Positions 1 to 5,433 of a stretch of 5,826 bases of DNA are shown here, in pieces; position 1 is the first letter of the stretch, and each line of letters opens with the position of its first letter. The DNA is from Bacteroidota bacterium (GTDB lineage Bacteria > Bacteroidota > Bacteroidia > Chitinophagales > Chitinophagaceae), in NCBI GenBank assembly GCA_030831005.1, contig JAURLW010000025.1:1-5826 (forward strand), in the 5' to 3' direction. The position numbers and the translations under genes are program-made. The notes beneath the pieces were generated by a model. The model worked only from the letters and a program-made list of their open reading frames with translations, had not been told where the DNA came from and searched no databases.

Positions 1-906
1 AGATACTTGAAGCGTAACCGTATAAGTACCCGGAGCAGAAAAAGTATGCGTTGGGTTGGTTACTGTTGATGTATTATTAGCTCCAGATGCTGGATCGCCA
101 AAATTCCAAGAATAAGCAGAATTACAAGAGCCTCCAGGATTACTAAACAACATTGCATTGCCTTGGCACTGATAAGTAAAGGTAGCATTTGTAGCTGGTG
201 CATTACCTATATATATATCGTCTATTGCAAAGCCATCATAGGCATTACAAGTAGTACCGGCACCAAATATAAAGCGAAAAAGTACAGCACTCTGACCAGC
301 TAAGTTTCCTAAACAATGTTTTGCTAAAAGCCAAGTGGTACTACCAGCCCCACCCTGACAAGACCCTTGCGTATTTTGTTTATTTCCTGCCCATCCTGCT
401 TTATTAGTTGCCAATCCAGTTAGGTTAGTTACACTTGCTTGGTTATACCAAATAGCATTCATGCAATTAGCCGGTTCGTTAAAAGCACCTACGGTGTTCC
501 AGCTTGCTCCGTTATTTATTGAATATTGTAAGGAAGCGCCATCATAAATATTCTCCGTTTCCCAAAATACTTTAAATGAAATATAGGGATAGGCTAAATT
601 TGAAAAATTAAAGCATGGACTTTGTAACCAAGAGCGTTCACCATTATTATATGCACTAGCCGATAATCCACCTACAATCCAACATTTATTACCCGATGCG
701 GCGCTAGAAATGACGGGTTTATTGGGTGTGCCCCAAGCCCAATCGTTACCCACAGTACCTCCAGATGTCCAACCTCCATTATTTAATTCAAACCCTTCAC
801 TATATGGAAACGTACTAATTGGCGTTGCACATTGTGCAAGTACTAATAGGGGCATCAAGCACCCTAAGCTGAGAAGGAATAAAAATCTGCCTATTGGTTG
901 GAGCAT
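1..906 (-). CDS. Secreted surface protein with MAM-like module and PKD domain (3' part outside window)
   Basis: The minus strand reads open for 302 codons from an ATG at 906-904 to the window edge, so only the N-terminal part is present. The start is secure because an in-frame TAA lies two codons upstream. Residues 1-24 form a Sec signal peptide with a hydrophobic core (about 8-23) and a likely cleavage at V-L-A|Q. Residues 33-235 resemble a MAM/jelly-roll ('choice-of-anchor') module: a Y-S-E-G-F-E opening, aromatic-rich strands, several cysteines, and the hallmark G-F-A-I-D-D-I-Y-I-G near 225-234. Residues 242-302 match a PKD domain (W-N-F-G-D at 267-271; T-H-T-F-S-A-P-G-T-Y-T-V at 286-297). 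Such proteins in Bacteroidota are large, exported and often end in a type IX secretion sorting domain, but the C-terminus is not visible, so that is inference. The role may be adhesion or a cell-surface/extracellular enzyme; no catalytic motif is seen. It is divergent from miaB and probably unrelated to it. Confidence 0.88.
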   Translation of the reverse strand, partial: MLQPIGRFLFLLSLGCLMPLLVLAQCATPISTFPYSEGFELNNGGWTSGGTVGNDWAWGTPNKPVISSAASGNKCWIVGGLSASAYNNGERSWLQSPCFNFSNLAYPYISFKVFWETENIYDGASLQYSINNGASWNTVGAFNEPANCMNAIWYNQASVTNLTGLATNKAGWAGNKQNTQGSCQGGAGSTTWLLAKHCLGNLAGQSAVLFRFIFGAGTTCNAYDGFAIDDIYIGNAPATNATFTYQCQGNAMLFSNPGGSCNSAYSWNFGDPASGANNTSTVTNPTHTFSAPGTYTVTLQVS

Positions 907-923
907 TGGTTATATTGACACTA

Positions 924-931
924 CAAAAGTC
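924..931 (-). promoter_or_regulatory. Weak Bacteroidota -7-like element for the PKD-protein gene
   Basis: Read on the minus strand this is GACTTTTG, which matches the Bacteroidota -7 consensus TAnnTTTG except at the first base. It ends 17 nt upstream of the ATG at 906, which would give a short leader. No convincing -33 TTG/TTTG is seen at the usual distance, so this is only a candidate. Confidence 0.25.
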
Positions 932-953
932 GGTATAAATTTCTAAAAAAGAT

Positions 954-996
954 AAGCCTTTAGCTTGCTCATTTATTATATAAAAATTAAGGGCTT
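954..996. repeat. Imperfect inverted repeat in the divergent intergenic region
   Basis: Arms 954-962 (AAGCCTTTA) and 988-996 (TAAGGGCTT) can pair over 9 bp with one G-U wobble, separated by a 25-nt AT-rich loop. There is no T-tract after either arm, so it does not look like an intrinsic terminator. It lies between the two divergent genes and could be an operator or chance symmetry. The right arm overlaps the sigma-54-like motif at 991-1006. Confidence 0.35.
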
Positions 997-1006
997 GGAA
1001 CTAGCA
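991..1006 (+). promoter_or_regulatory. Speculative sigma-54 (-24/-12) promoter-like motif
   Basis: GG at 992-993 and GC at 1004-1005 are separated by exactly 10 nt, the invariant spacing of RpoN promoters. Against TGGCACG-N4-TTGCW the sequence matches 8 of 12 specified positions (GG, C, G, T, GC and the final A). It would place transcription start near 1016-1017, about 36 nt before the miaB ATG. A GG-N10-GC match is not rare by chance in a region this size. It is noted because a sigma-54 activator is encoded in the operon downstream. Confidence 0.18.
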
Positions 1007-1023
1007 AACATGTCAATTTGTCG

Positions 1024-1031
1024 TAACTTTG
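1024..1031 (+). promoter_or_regulatory. Bacteroidota -7 promoter element (TAnnTTTG) for the miaB operon
   Basis: TAACTTTG is a perfect match to the -7 element recognised by the Bacteroidota primary sigma factor. It lies 21 nt upstream of the ATG at 1053, so a transcript starting a few bases after 1031 would have a leader of roughly 12-18 nt. The nearest upstream TTG (995-997) is 26 nt away, longer than the usual -33/-7 spacing, so the -33 box is weak or absent. This is the likeliest promoter for the five-gene operon. Confidence 0.6.
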
Positions 1032-1052
1032 AGCAAAATTAGAAGTCTAGCA

Positions 1053-2474
1053 ATGGAAACGCTTATCAGCAAAGATATTAACGAAGCAAAACAGGGCGAA
1101 GTTTATGCCCCTTTTGCTAATGATCCCAATACTTATCATAAGAAATTCTATATAGAAAGTTATGGTTGTGCCATGAATTTTAGTGACTCTGAAATTGTAG
1201 CTTCCATATTAAATGAAAAAGGTTTTGGCGCAACTCGAATGATTGAAGAAGCCGATTTAATTTTCATTAATACCTGCTCTATCCGAGAAAAAGCAGAACA
1301 AACGGTGCGCAATAAATTGCAAAACTACCGTACGTTTAAAAAAGAAAATCCAAGCTTATTAGTGGGTGTGCTTGGCTGCATGGCAGAGCGCTTGAAAGCT
1401 AAGTTATTAGAAGAAGAAAAACTTGTAGACATTGTGGTAGGACCGGATGCGTATAGAAGTCTACCCTCTTTAATTGAAGAAGCAGAATCTGGACAAAAAA
1501 GTGTGAATGTACTTTTAAGTAGAGAAGAAACTTATGCCGATATATCACCTGTTCGTTTAAATCATAATGGAGTTGCTGCTTTTGTAAGCATTATGCGTGG
1601 ATGTAACAACATGTGTTCTTTCTGTGTAGTGCCTTTTACACGTGGAAGAGAACGCAGTAGAGATGCTGCTAGTATCATTGCTGAGTGCAAACAGTTAGTT
1701 GCAGAAGGCTATAAAGAAGTAACCTTGTTAGGTCAGAATGTAGATAGCTATCACTATCAACCCGGTACAGAAGAGCATGCAATTACCTTTGATAAGTTAC
1801 TAGAAATGGTTGCTCTTATTGATCCACAATTAAGGGTGCGCTTTAGTACTTCTCATCCTAAAGATATTACTGATGAGGTTTTGCATACCATGGCTAAGTA
1901 TCCTAATATTTGCAAATACATACACTTACCCGTGCAAAGTGGTAACACGCGTATTTTGCAATTAATGAATAGAACTTATACTAAAGAATGGTATTTAAAT
2001 AAAGTAAAACGCATTAAAGAAATCATGCCCGACTGTGCTATTAGCTCCGATATTATTGTTGGATTCTGCACAGAAACGGAAGAAGATCATCAAGATACAT
2101 TAGATGTAATGCGACAAAGTAAATATGAATATGCTTATATGTTTGCGTATAGTGAGCGTCCAGGTACTTTAGCAGCCAAACGTTATCAAGATGATGTTAG
2201 TGAAGCGGATAAAAAGAAACGATTAGATGAGATCATTGCTCTTCAAGCGCAATTGTCTTTAGAAAGCAATTTACAAGATGTAGGCAAAACATTTGAAGTA
2301 TTAGTAGAGGGCGATAGTAAAAAAAGTAATAAGGATTGGTGCGGTAGAAACAGTCAAAATAAAATGATTGTATTCCCTAAAACCGATGCACCAATTACAA
2401 AAGGAATGTATGTTCAAGTGGCTGTAACAAAAGCTAGTCAAGCTACCTTAATGGGGAATTTGGTAAACTCCTAA
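1053..2474 (+). CDS. miaB: tRNA-2-methylthio-N6-dimethylallyladenosine synthase (MiaB)
   Basis: MiaB is a cytoplasmic radical-SAM enzyme that adds a methylthio group to C2 of N6-isopentenyl-A37 in tRNAs reading UNN codons, stabilising codon-anticodon pairing. From ATG 1053 it is 473 residues, normal for the family. The N-terminal methylthiotransferase domain carries the three auxiliary-cluster cysteines C39 (Y-G-C-A-M-N), C75 (N-T-C-S-I-R-E-K-A) and C109 (G-C-M-A-E-R). The radical-SAM core has C184-x3-C188-x2-C191 followed by V-V-P-F-T-R-G-R-E-R-S. A TRAM RNA-binding domain occupies about 412-472. N-T-C-S-I-R-E-K-A-E favours MiaB over the paralogues MtaB and RimO. The frame can be extended to a TTG at 1029, but that codon lies inside the likely promoter element, so ATG 1053 is preferred. 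There is no clear Shine-Dalgarno sequence, as usual in Bacteroidota. It is the first gene of the operon. Confidence 0.96.
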   Translation: METLISKDINEAKQGEVYAPFANDPNTYHKKFYIESYGCAMNFSDSEIVASILNEKGFGATRMIEEADLIFINTCSIREKAEQTVRNKLQNYRTFKKENPSLLVGVLGCMAERLKAKLLEEEKLVDIVVGPDAYRSLPSLIEEAESGQKSVNVLLSREETYADISPVRLNHNGVAAFVSIMRGCNNMCSFCVVPFTRGRERSRDAASIIAECKQLVAEGYKEVTLLGQNVDSYHYQPGTEEHAITFDKLLEMVALIDPQLRVRFSTSHPKDITDEVLHTMAKYPNICKYIHLPVQSGNTRILQLMNRTYTKEWYLNKVKRIKEIMPDCAISSDIIVGFCTETEEDHQDTLDVMRQSKYEYAYMFAYSERPGTLAAKRYQDDVSEADKKKRLDEIIALQAQLSLESNLQDVGKTFEVLVEGDSKKSNKDWCGRNSQNKMIVFPKTDAPITKGMYVQVAVTKASQATLMGNLVNS

Positions 2475-2484
2475 AATTTATTTT

Positions 2485-3729
2485 ATGGAAATACAAAGTA
2501 TTAAAAATAGATTTGGAATCATAGGAAGTGCTCCTGCACTCAACTATGCTATTACCGTAGCTAGCCAAGTTGCCAACACGGACCTTACCGTTTTAATCAT
2601 GGGCGAAAGTGGTGTAGGTAAAGAAGCGTTTTCGCATATCATCCATAATTTATCATCACGCAAACATAATCCCTTTATAGCAGTAAACTGTGGAGCTATA
2701 CCAGAGGGCACAATTGATAGTGAATTATTTGGTCATGAAAAAGGTGCTTTTACTGGTGCAGTGGATAGCAGAAAAGGATATTTTGAAACCGTAAATGGCG
2801 GCACTATTTTCTTAGACGAAATTGGTGAAATGCCGTTAGGAACTCAAGCTCGTTTATTGCGCGTATTAGAAACAGGAGAGTTTATTAGAGTAGGTTCTTC
2901 TAAAGTTCAGAAAACTAATGTTCGTGTAATTGCGGCTACTAATAGAGAATTAATCAATGCCAATCATTTAGGTCGTTTTAGAGAAGATTTATATTATCGT
3001 CTCAATACCGTTCCTATCAGAGTACCGGCATTGCGTGATCGCAAAGAAGATATTCCTTTATTATTTAGAAAATTTGCAGCTGATTTTTCTGAAAAATATA
3101 AAATGCCGAGTATTCATTTAGATGCACAAGCATTTCAATTGCTGAGTAATTATGCATGGCCTGGCAATATCCGTGAACTTAAAAATATGGCAGAACAAAT
3201 TTCTGTTTTAAGTATTGATAAAAACATTACAGCAGAATCTATTTATCAATATATACCTAAGATTGTTCCCAGCCAAAACAATAATTATTTACCCGTACTT
3301 ACTGCTATGAACCAACAACCATTTGATACAGAATTTGCAGGTGCAGATAAGGATCTTTTATACAAATTATTTTTTGATTTGAAAAAAGATATCAGTGATC
3401 TGAAAAAGTTATTATTCGAAATGGCACATCAGCAAGGCTTTACTCCAGGTGTTCCATTTAATGAAGCTAGCTTGCCCAATAATTATCCTGCTACAAATGA
3501 ATTTAATAATCCGGTTAGTATTAATAGTCCTATTTTACTACACCCTAGCGAAACTGCACAAGCAGCTCAGTTTGTAGAGGAAAATTTGCAATTAGCAGAA
3601 CGTGAAAAAGAATTTATTATAAAATCGCTAAAAAAACATAAAGGAAGAAGAAATTTAGCCGCACAAGAATTGGGTATATCAGAACGAACACTCTACAGAA
3701 AAATTAAAGAATTTGGAATCGAAGAATGA
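2485..3729 (+). CDS. Orphan sigma-54-dependent transcriptional activator (AAA+ and Fis-type HTH)
   Basis: This 414-residue bacterial enhancer-binding protein would use ATP hydrolysis to remodel RNA polymerase-sigma-54 at -24/-12 promoters. The AAA+ domain starts almost at the N-terminus: Walker A G-E-S-G-V-G-K-E (40-47), the sigma-54-contacting GAFTGA loop (87-92), Walker B G-G-T-I-F-L-D-E (105-112), sensor I A-T-N-R (151-154), arginine-finger region F-R-E-D-L-Y-Y-R-L (165-173) and sensor II W-P-G-N-I-R-E-L (225-232). All key residues are intact. A linker of about 110 residues rich in N, P and Q follows, containing a leucine heptad (292-310). A Fis-type HTH ends the protein (about 370-411; N-L-A-A-Q-E-L-G-I-S-E-R-T-L-Y-R-K-I). 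There is no receiver, PAS or GAF domain, so the signal input is unknown; control could be by partner protein or expression level. It starts 10 nt after miaB, and its stop overlaps lptE by 4 nt. Targets cannot be read from this window. Confidence 0.93.
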   Translation: MEIQSIKNRFGIIGSAPALNYAITVASQVANTDLTVLIMGESGVGKEAFSHIIHNLSSRKHNPFIAVNCGAIPEGTIDSELFGHEKGAFTGAVDSRKGYFETVNGGTIFLDEIGEMPLGTQARLLRVLETGEFIRVGSSKVQKTNVRVIAATNRELINANHLGRFREDLYYRLNTVPIRVPALRDRKEDIPLLFRKFAADFSEKYKMPSIHLDAQAFQLLSNYAWPGNIRELKNMAEQISVLSIDKNITAESIYQYIPKIVPSQNNNYLPVLTAMNQQPFDTEFAGADKDLLYKLFFDLKKDISDLKKLLFEMAHQQGFTPGVPFNEASLPNNYPATNEFNNPVSINSPILLHPSETAQAAQFVEENLQLAEREKEFIIKSLKKHKGRRNLAAQELGISERTLYRKIKEFGIEE

Positions 3730-4226
3730 GAACGTATAGCCCACTAATCATCATACTATTAAGTGTAATACTTGCTTCTTGTGGAGTATATAGTTTTACA
3801 GGTGCTACCATTGAAGGCAAGTCTATTTATATTCATGTACTTGAAAATAAATCTAGAAATATTGTACCCTCTCTAAGTGCTAATTTATCAGAGAAAATTA
3901 AAAACCGTATACTTTCACAAACAGGCTTAGCGCCAATTAACAATGATGCTGCTGACTATGATTTATCGGGTACCATAACAAATTATGAAGTAAGTGTATC
4001 GGGTTTACAAAACAATCAAACGGCTTCACTCAACAGGCTTACTATAAGTGTTGAAATTATTTTTAAAAATAAGAAAAATGAAAAAGCTAATTTCACACAA
4101 AGCTTTAATAGATTTGCAGACTTTAGCGCTACGCAAACACTACAAAGTGTAGAGCAAAAATTAATAGAAGACATCGGCAATCAATTAGCAGATGACATAT
4201 TTAATAAAGCATTTGTAAATTGGTAG
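3726..4226 (+). CDS. lptE: LptE-family LPS-assembly outer-membrane lipoprotein
   Basis: LptE plugs the LptD beta-barrel and helps deliver lipopolysaccharide to the outer leaflet of the outer membrane. This 166-residue protein has a type II signal peptide: a short N-terminus with one Arg, a hydrophobic core at 7-16, and lipobox L-A-S-C with the lipidated Cys at 19. The mature protein begins C-G-V-Y-S-F-T-G-A, typical of Bacteroidota LptE. It continues with a compact alpha/beta pattern including an S-x-N-L-S-E-K-I-K-N-R-I helix (51-62) and a Y-x-L-S-G-T-I-T-N-Y strand (78-87). Length is usual for the phylum. The start is fixed by the ATGA overlap with the upstream stop, suggesting translational coupling to the sigma-54 activator. 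Sequence similarity to E. coli LptE is low, so the call rests on the lipoprotein start, fold pattern and operon context. LptD is not in the window. Confidence 0.88.
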   Translation: MRTYSPLIIILLSVILASCGVYSFTGATIEGKSIYIHVLENKSRNIVPSLSANLSEKIKNRILSQTGLAPINNDAADYDLSGTITNYEVSVSGLQNNQTASLNRLTISVEIIFKNKKNEKANFTQSFNRFADFSATQTLQSVEQKLIEDIGNQLADDIFNKAFVNW

Positions 4227-4238
4227 TCCATTAATATC

Positions 4239-5078
4239 ATGATTTCGAACGAACAACTACATACCTATTTTACATCTCCTGAGGCTATTGCAAGTCTCGA
4301 CGAACAAGCCTTGGATAATTTATTGGAACAATACCCTTACTTTATTCCAGTGCATTATATAAAGGCTAAAAAAGCTTATTTAGAAAATAACAGAGAATTA
4401 AGTCCTGCTATAATTGATACAGTTTATCCTTATGTTCAAAATTGGATTCAGTTTAATCATTGGTTGGCCAATGACACTATAGTAAATTCAGAAGAAACAA
4501 CAAGTAGCATAGACGAATGGAGTAAGGAAGAAGAGGAAGCTCTGCAAGCCATATTAGCAGATGAAAATGCGCAAACTCAGAATTCAGTTTCAGAAAATGA
4601 TTTATTGCAACCCGTGTATACAGAAGATTATTTCTTACACCAAGGCATAGAAGTATCTAATGACATACCTGATGATTTGCAAGAATTACAGGCAACAGCA
4701 AGCACCGAAGAGGATGATGCTGATAAATCGCTAATGGTGGTCATGAGTTTTGCAGAATGGCTCACTTACTACAAAACAAATGCAGAGAAACAAAAAGAAG
4801 AAAAACAAGAGGCCAAAGCGCTGAAAAGCATGTGGCAAAGAGAAAAATTAGCCCAAGCCCTTGGCGACGAAGACGACGATATTCCGGAGAATGTATTTGA
4901 AATGGCGGTAAATTCTATAAGCAATGAAAATGGCTTAATCAGTGAGGCTTTGGCAAGTATCTTGCATAAACAAGGCAAAAAAGAAGATGCTATTGCCATG
5001 TATAAAAAATTAAGTTTGCAAAATCCTGAAAAAAGTAGTTACTTTGCAACACTCATTGAAAAAATTATAAAAGAATAA
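4239..5078 (+). CDS. Acidic TPR-like protein of unknown function
   Basis: I do not recognise a characterised family for this 279-residue protein, though hypothetical proteins of this build are common between lptE and secG in Bacteroidota. No signal peptide or membrane segment is seen, so it is probably cytoplasmic. Residues 1-80 are mostly helical (D-N-L-L-E-Q-Y-P-Y-F then H-Y-I-K-A-K-K-A-Y-L), resembling a helical-repeat capping region. Residues 84-165 are low-complexity and strongly acidic. A short hydrophobic/aromatic motif (M-S-F-A-E-W-L-T-Y-Y, 169-178) leads into a charged Lys/Glu helix (181-204) and an acidic cluster (209-214). Residues 234-268 form one recognisable TPR motif (A-L-A-S-I-L-H-K-Q-G-K-K-E-D-A-I-A-M-Y-K-K-L). 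This suggests a scaffold or adaptor, possibly helping envelope biogenesis, but that is inferred from neighbours only. It lies 12 nt after lptE and 3 nt before secG. Confidence 0.8.
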   Translation: MISNEQLHTYFTSPEAIASLDEQALDNLLEQYPYFIPVHYIKAKKAYLENNRELSPAIIDTVYPYVQNWIQFNHWLANDTIVNSEETTSSIDEWSKEEEEALQAILADENAQTQNSVSENDLLQPVYTEDYFLHQGIEVSNDIPDDLQELQATASTEEDDADKSLMVVMSFAEWLTYYKTNAEKQKEEKQEAKALKSMWQREKLAQALGDEDDDIPENVFEMAVNSISNENGLISEALASILHKQGKKEDAIAMYKKLSLQNPEKSSYFATLIEKIIKE

Positions 5079-5081
5079 TTT

Positions 5082-5372
5082 ATGATCGTTTTATCTACTA
5101 TAATTATCTTAATAGCTTGTGTAATACTAGCTTTCTTCATTTTAATTCAAAACCCAAAAGGTGGTGGACTTACTGGTTCTTTTGGTAGCATTGGCTCACA
5201 AGTAATGGGCGTAAAGCAAAGTACAGATGTAATGGAAAAAGGAACATGGACTACTATGGGTGTTATTGCAGCATTATGTATCCTTTCTGTAATGTTCTTT
5301 GAAAAACCTAAAAAAGCTATAGAAACTAAAGCTCCAGCTGAAAAAAGCGCTCCTGCTAAACCAGCTAAATAA
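5082..5372 (+). CDS. secG: Protein translocase subunit SecG
   Basis: SecG is the small auxiliary subunit of the inner-membrane SecYEG channel and aids SecA-driven protein export. The 96-residue product has the SecG plan: TM helix 1 (about 2-22), the conserved cytoplasmic Q-N-P-K-G-G-G-L motif (23-30), a glycine/serine-rich loop (G-S-F-G-S-I-G-S-Q-V-M-G-V), and TM helix 2 (about 55-73). A Lys/Ala/Pro-rich tail follows (75-96), a feature I associate with Bacteroidota SecG. The start codon is 3 nt after the upstream stop, consistent with coupled translation. It is the last gene before the terminator. Confidence 0.95.
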   Translation: MIVLSTIIILIACVILAFFILIQNPKGGGLTGSFGSIGSQVMGVKQSTDVMEKGTWTTMGVIAALCILSVMFFEKPKKAIETKAPAEKSAPAKPAK

Positions 5373-5390
5373 ATTCAAAACATTTCTATT

Positions 5391-5422
5391 AAAAAAACCT
5401 GCACTTGCTGCAGGTTTTTTTT
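5391..5422 (+). terminator. Intrinsic terminator after secG
   Basis: The GC-containing stem CCTGCA (5398-5403) pairs with TGCAGG (5409-5414) around a 5-nt loop (5404-5408). Eight T residues (5415-5422) follow directly. Seven A residues before the stem (5391-5397) can pair with the T-tract and extend the hairpin to 13 bp. It begins 18 nt after the secG stop, so it should end the five-gene operon. Confidence 0.92.
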
Positions 5423-5429
5423 ATTTTCG
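5422..5429 (+). promoter_or_regulatory. Candidate -7 element for mltG, abutting the terminator
   Basis: TATTTTCG matches TAnnTTTG at all specified positions but one (C for the last T). Its first base is the last T of the terminator tract. The ATG at 5434 begins only 4 nt later, so transcription would start at or near the start codon. A TTG at 5405-5407, in the terminator loop, is 14 nt upstream, shorter than the usual -33/-7 spacing. It is a candidate only; the AT-rich terminator tail inflates the chance of such a match. Confidence 0.35.
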
Positions 5430-5433
5430 TAGC

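Larger units (their letters stand above)
1024..5422 (+). other. Predicted transcription unit miaB - sigma-54 activator - lptE - TPR-like - secG
   Basis: Five same-strand genes are separated by 10, -4, 12 and 3 nt. No TAnnTTTG element or hairpin is evident in the internal junctions. A promoter-like element sits before the first gene and a strong intrinsic terminator follows the last. From memory, the order sigma-54 activator, LptE, hypothetical protein, SecG recurs across Bacteroidota, often next to miaB, which supports a long-standing operon rather than a chance cluster. Confidence 0.8.

Noticed and set aside
208..220. TATATATAT run resembling a simple repeat or AT-rich promoter
   Set aside because: It is in-frame coding sequence of the MAM-like module (D-D-I-Y-I-G) and is explained by codon choice.
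710..946. Plus-strand open frame of 78 codons
   Set aside because: It lies almost wholly antisense to the secreted PKD protein, whose signal peptide and domains are convincing. The 78-residue product has no recognisable domain or start context.
997..1012. Second possible sigma-54 site beginning TTGGAAC
   Set aside because: The -24 half looks good, but no GC falls at the required 10-nt spacing, so it fails the invariant rule.
1029..1052. TTG start extending MiaB by eight residues
   Set aside because: The TTG is part of the TAACTTTG promoter element, and the extra residues add no known MiaB feature. ATG 1053 gives a normal family length.
4769..4999. Minus-strand open frame of 76 codons
   Set aside because: It is antisense to the TPR-like gene. 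Its Ser/Phe/Ala-rich composition is what results from reading Glu/Lys/Ala-rich codons backwards.
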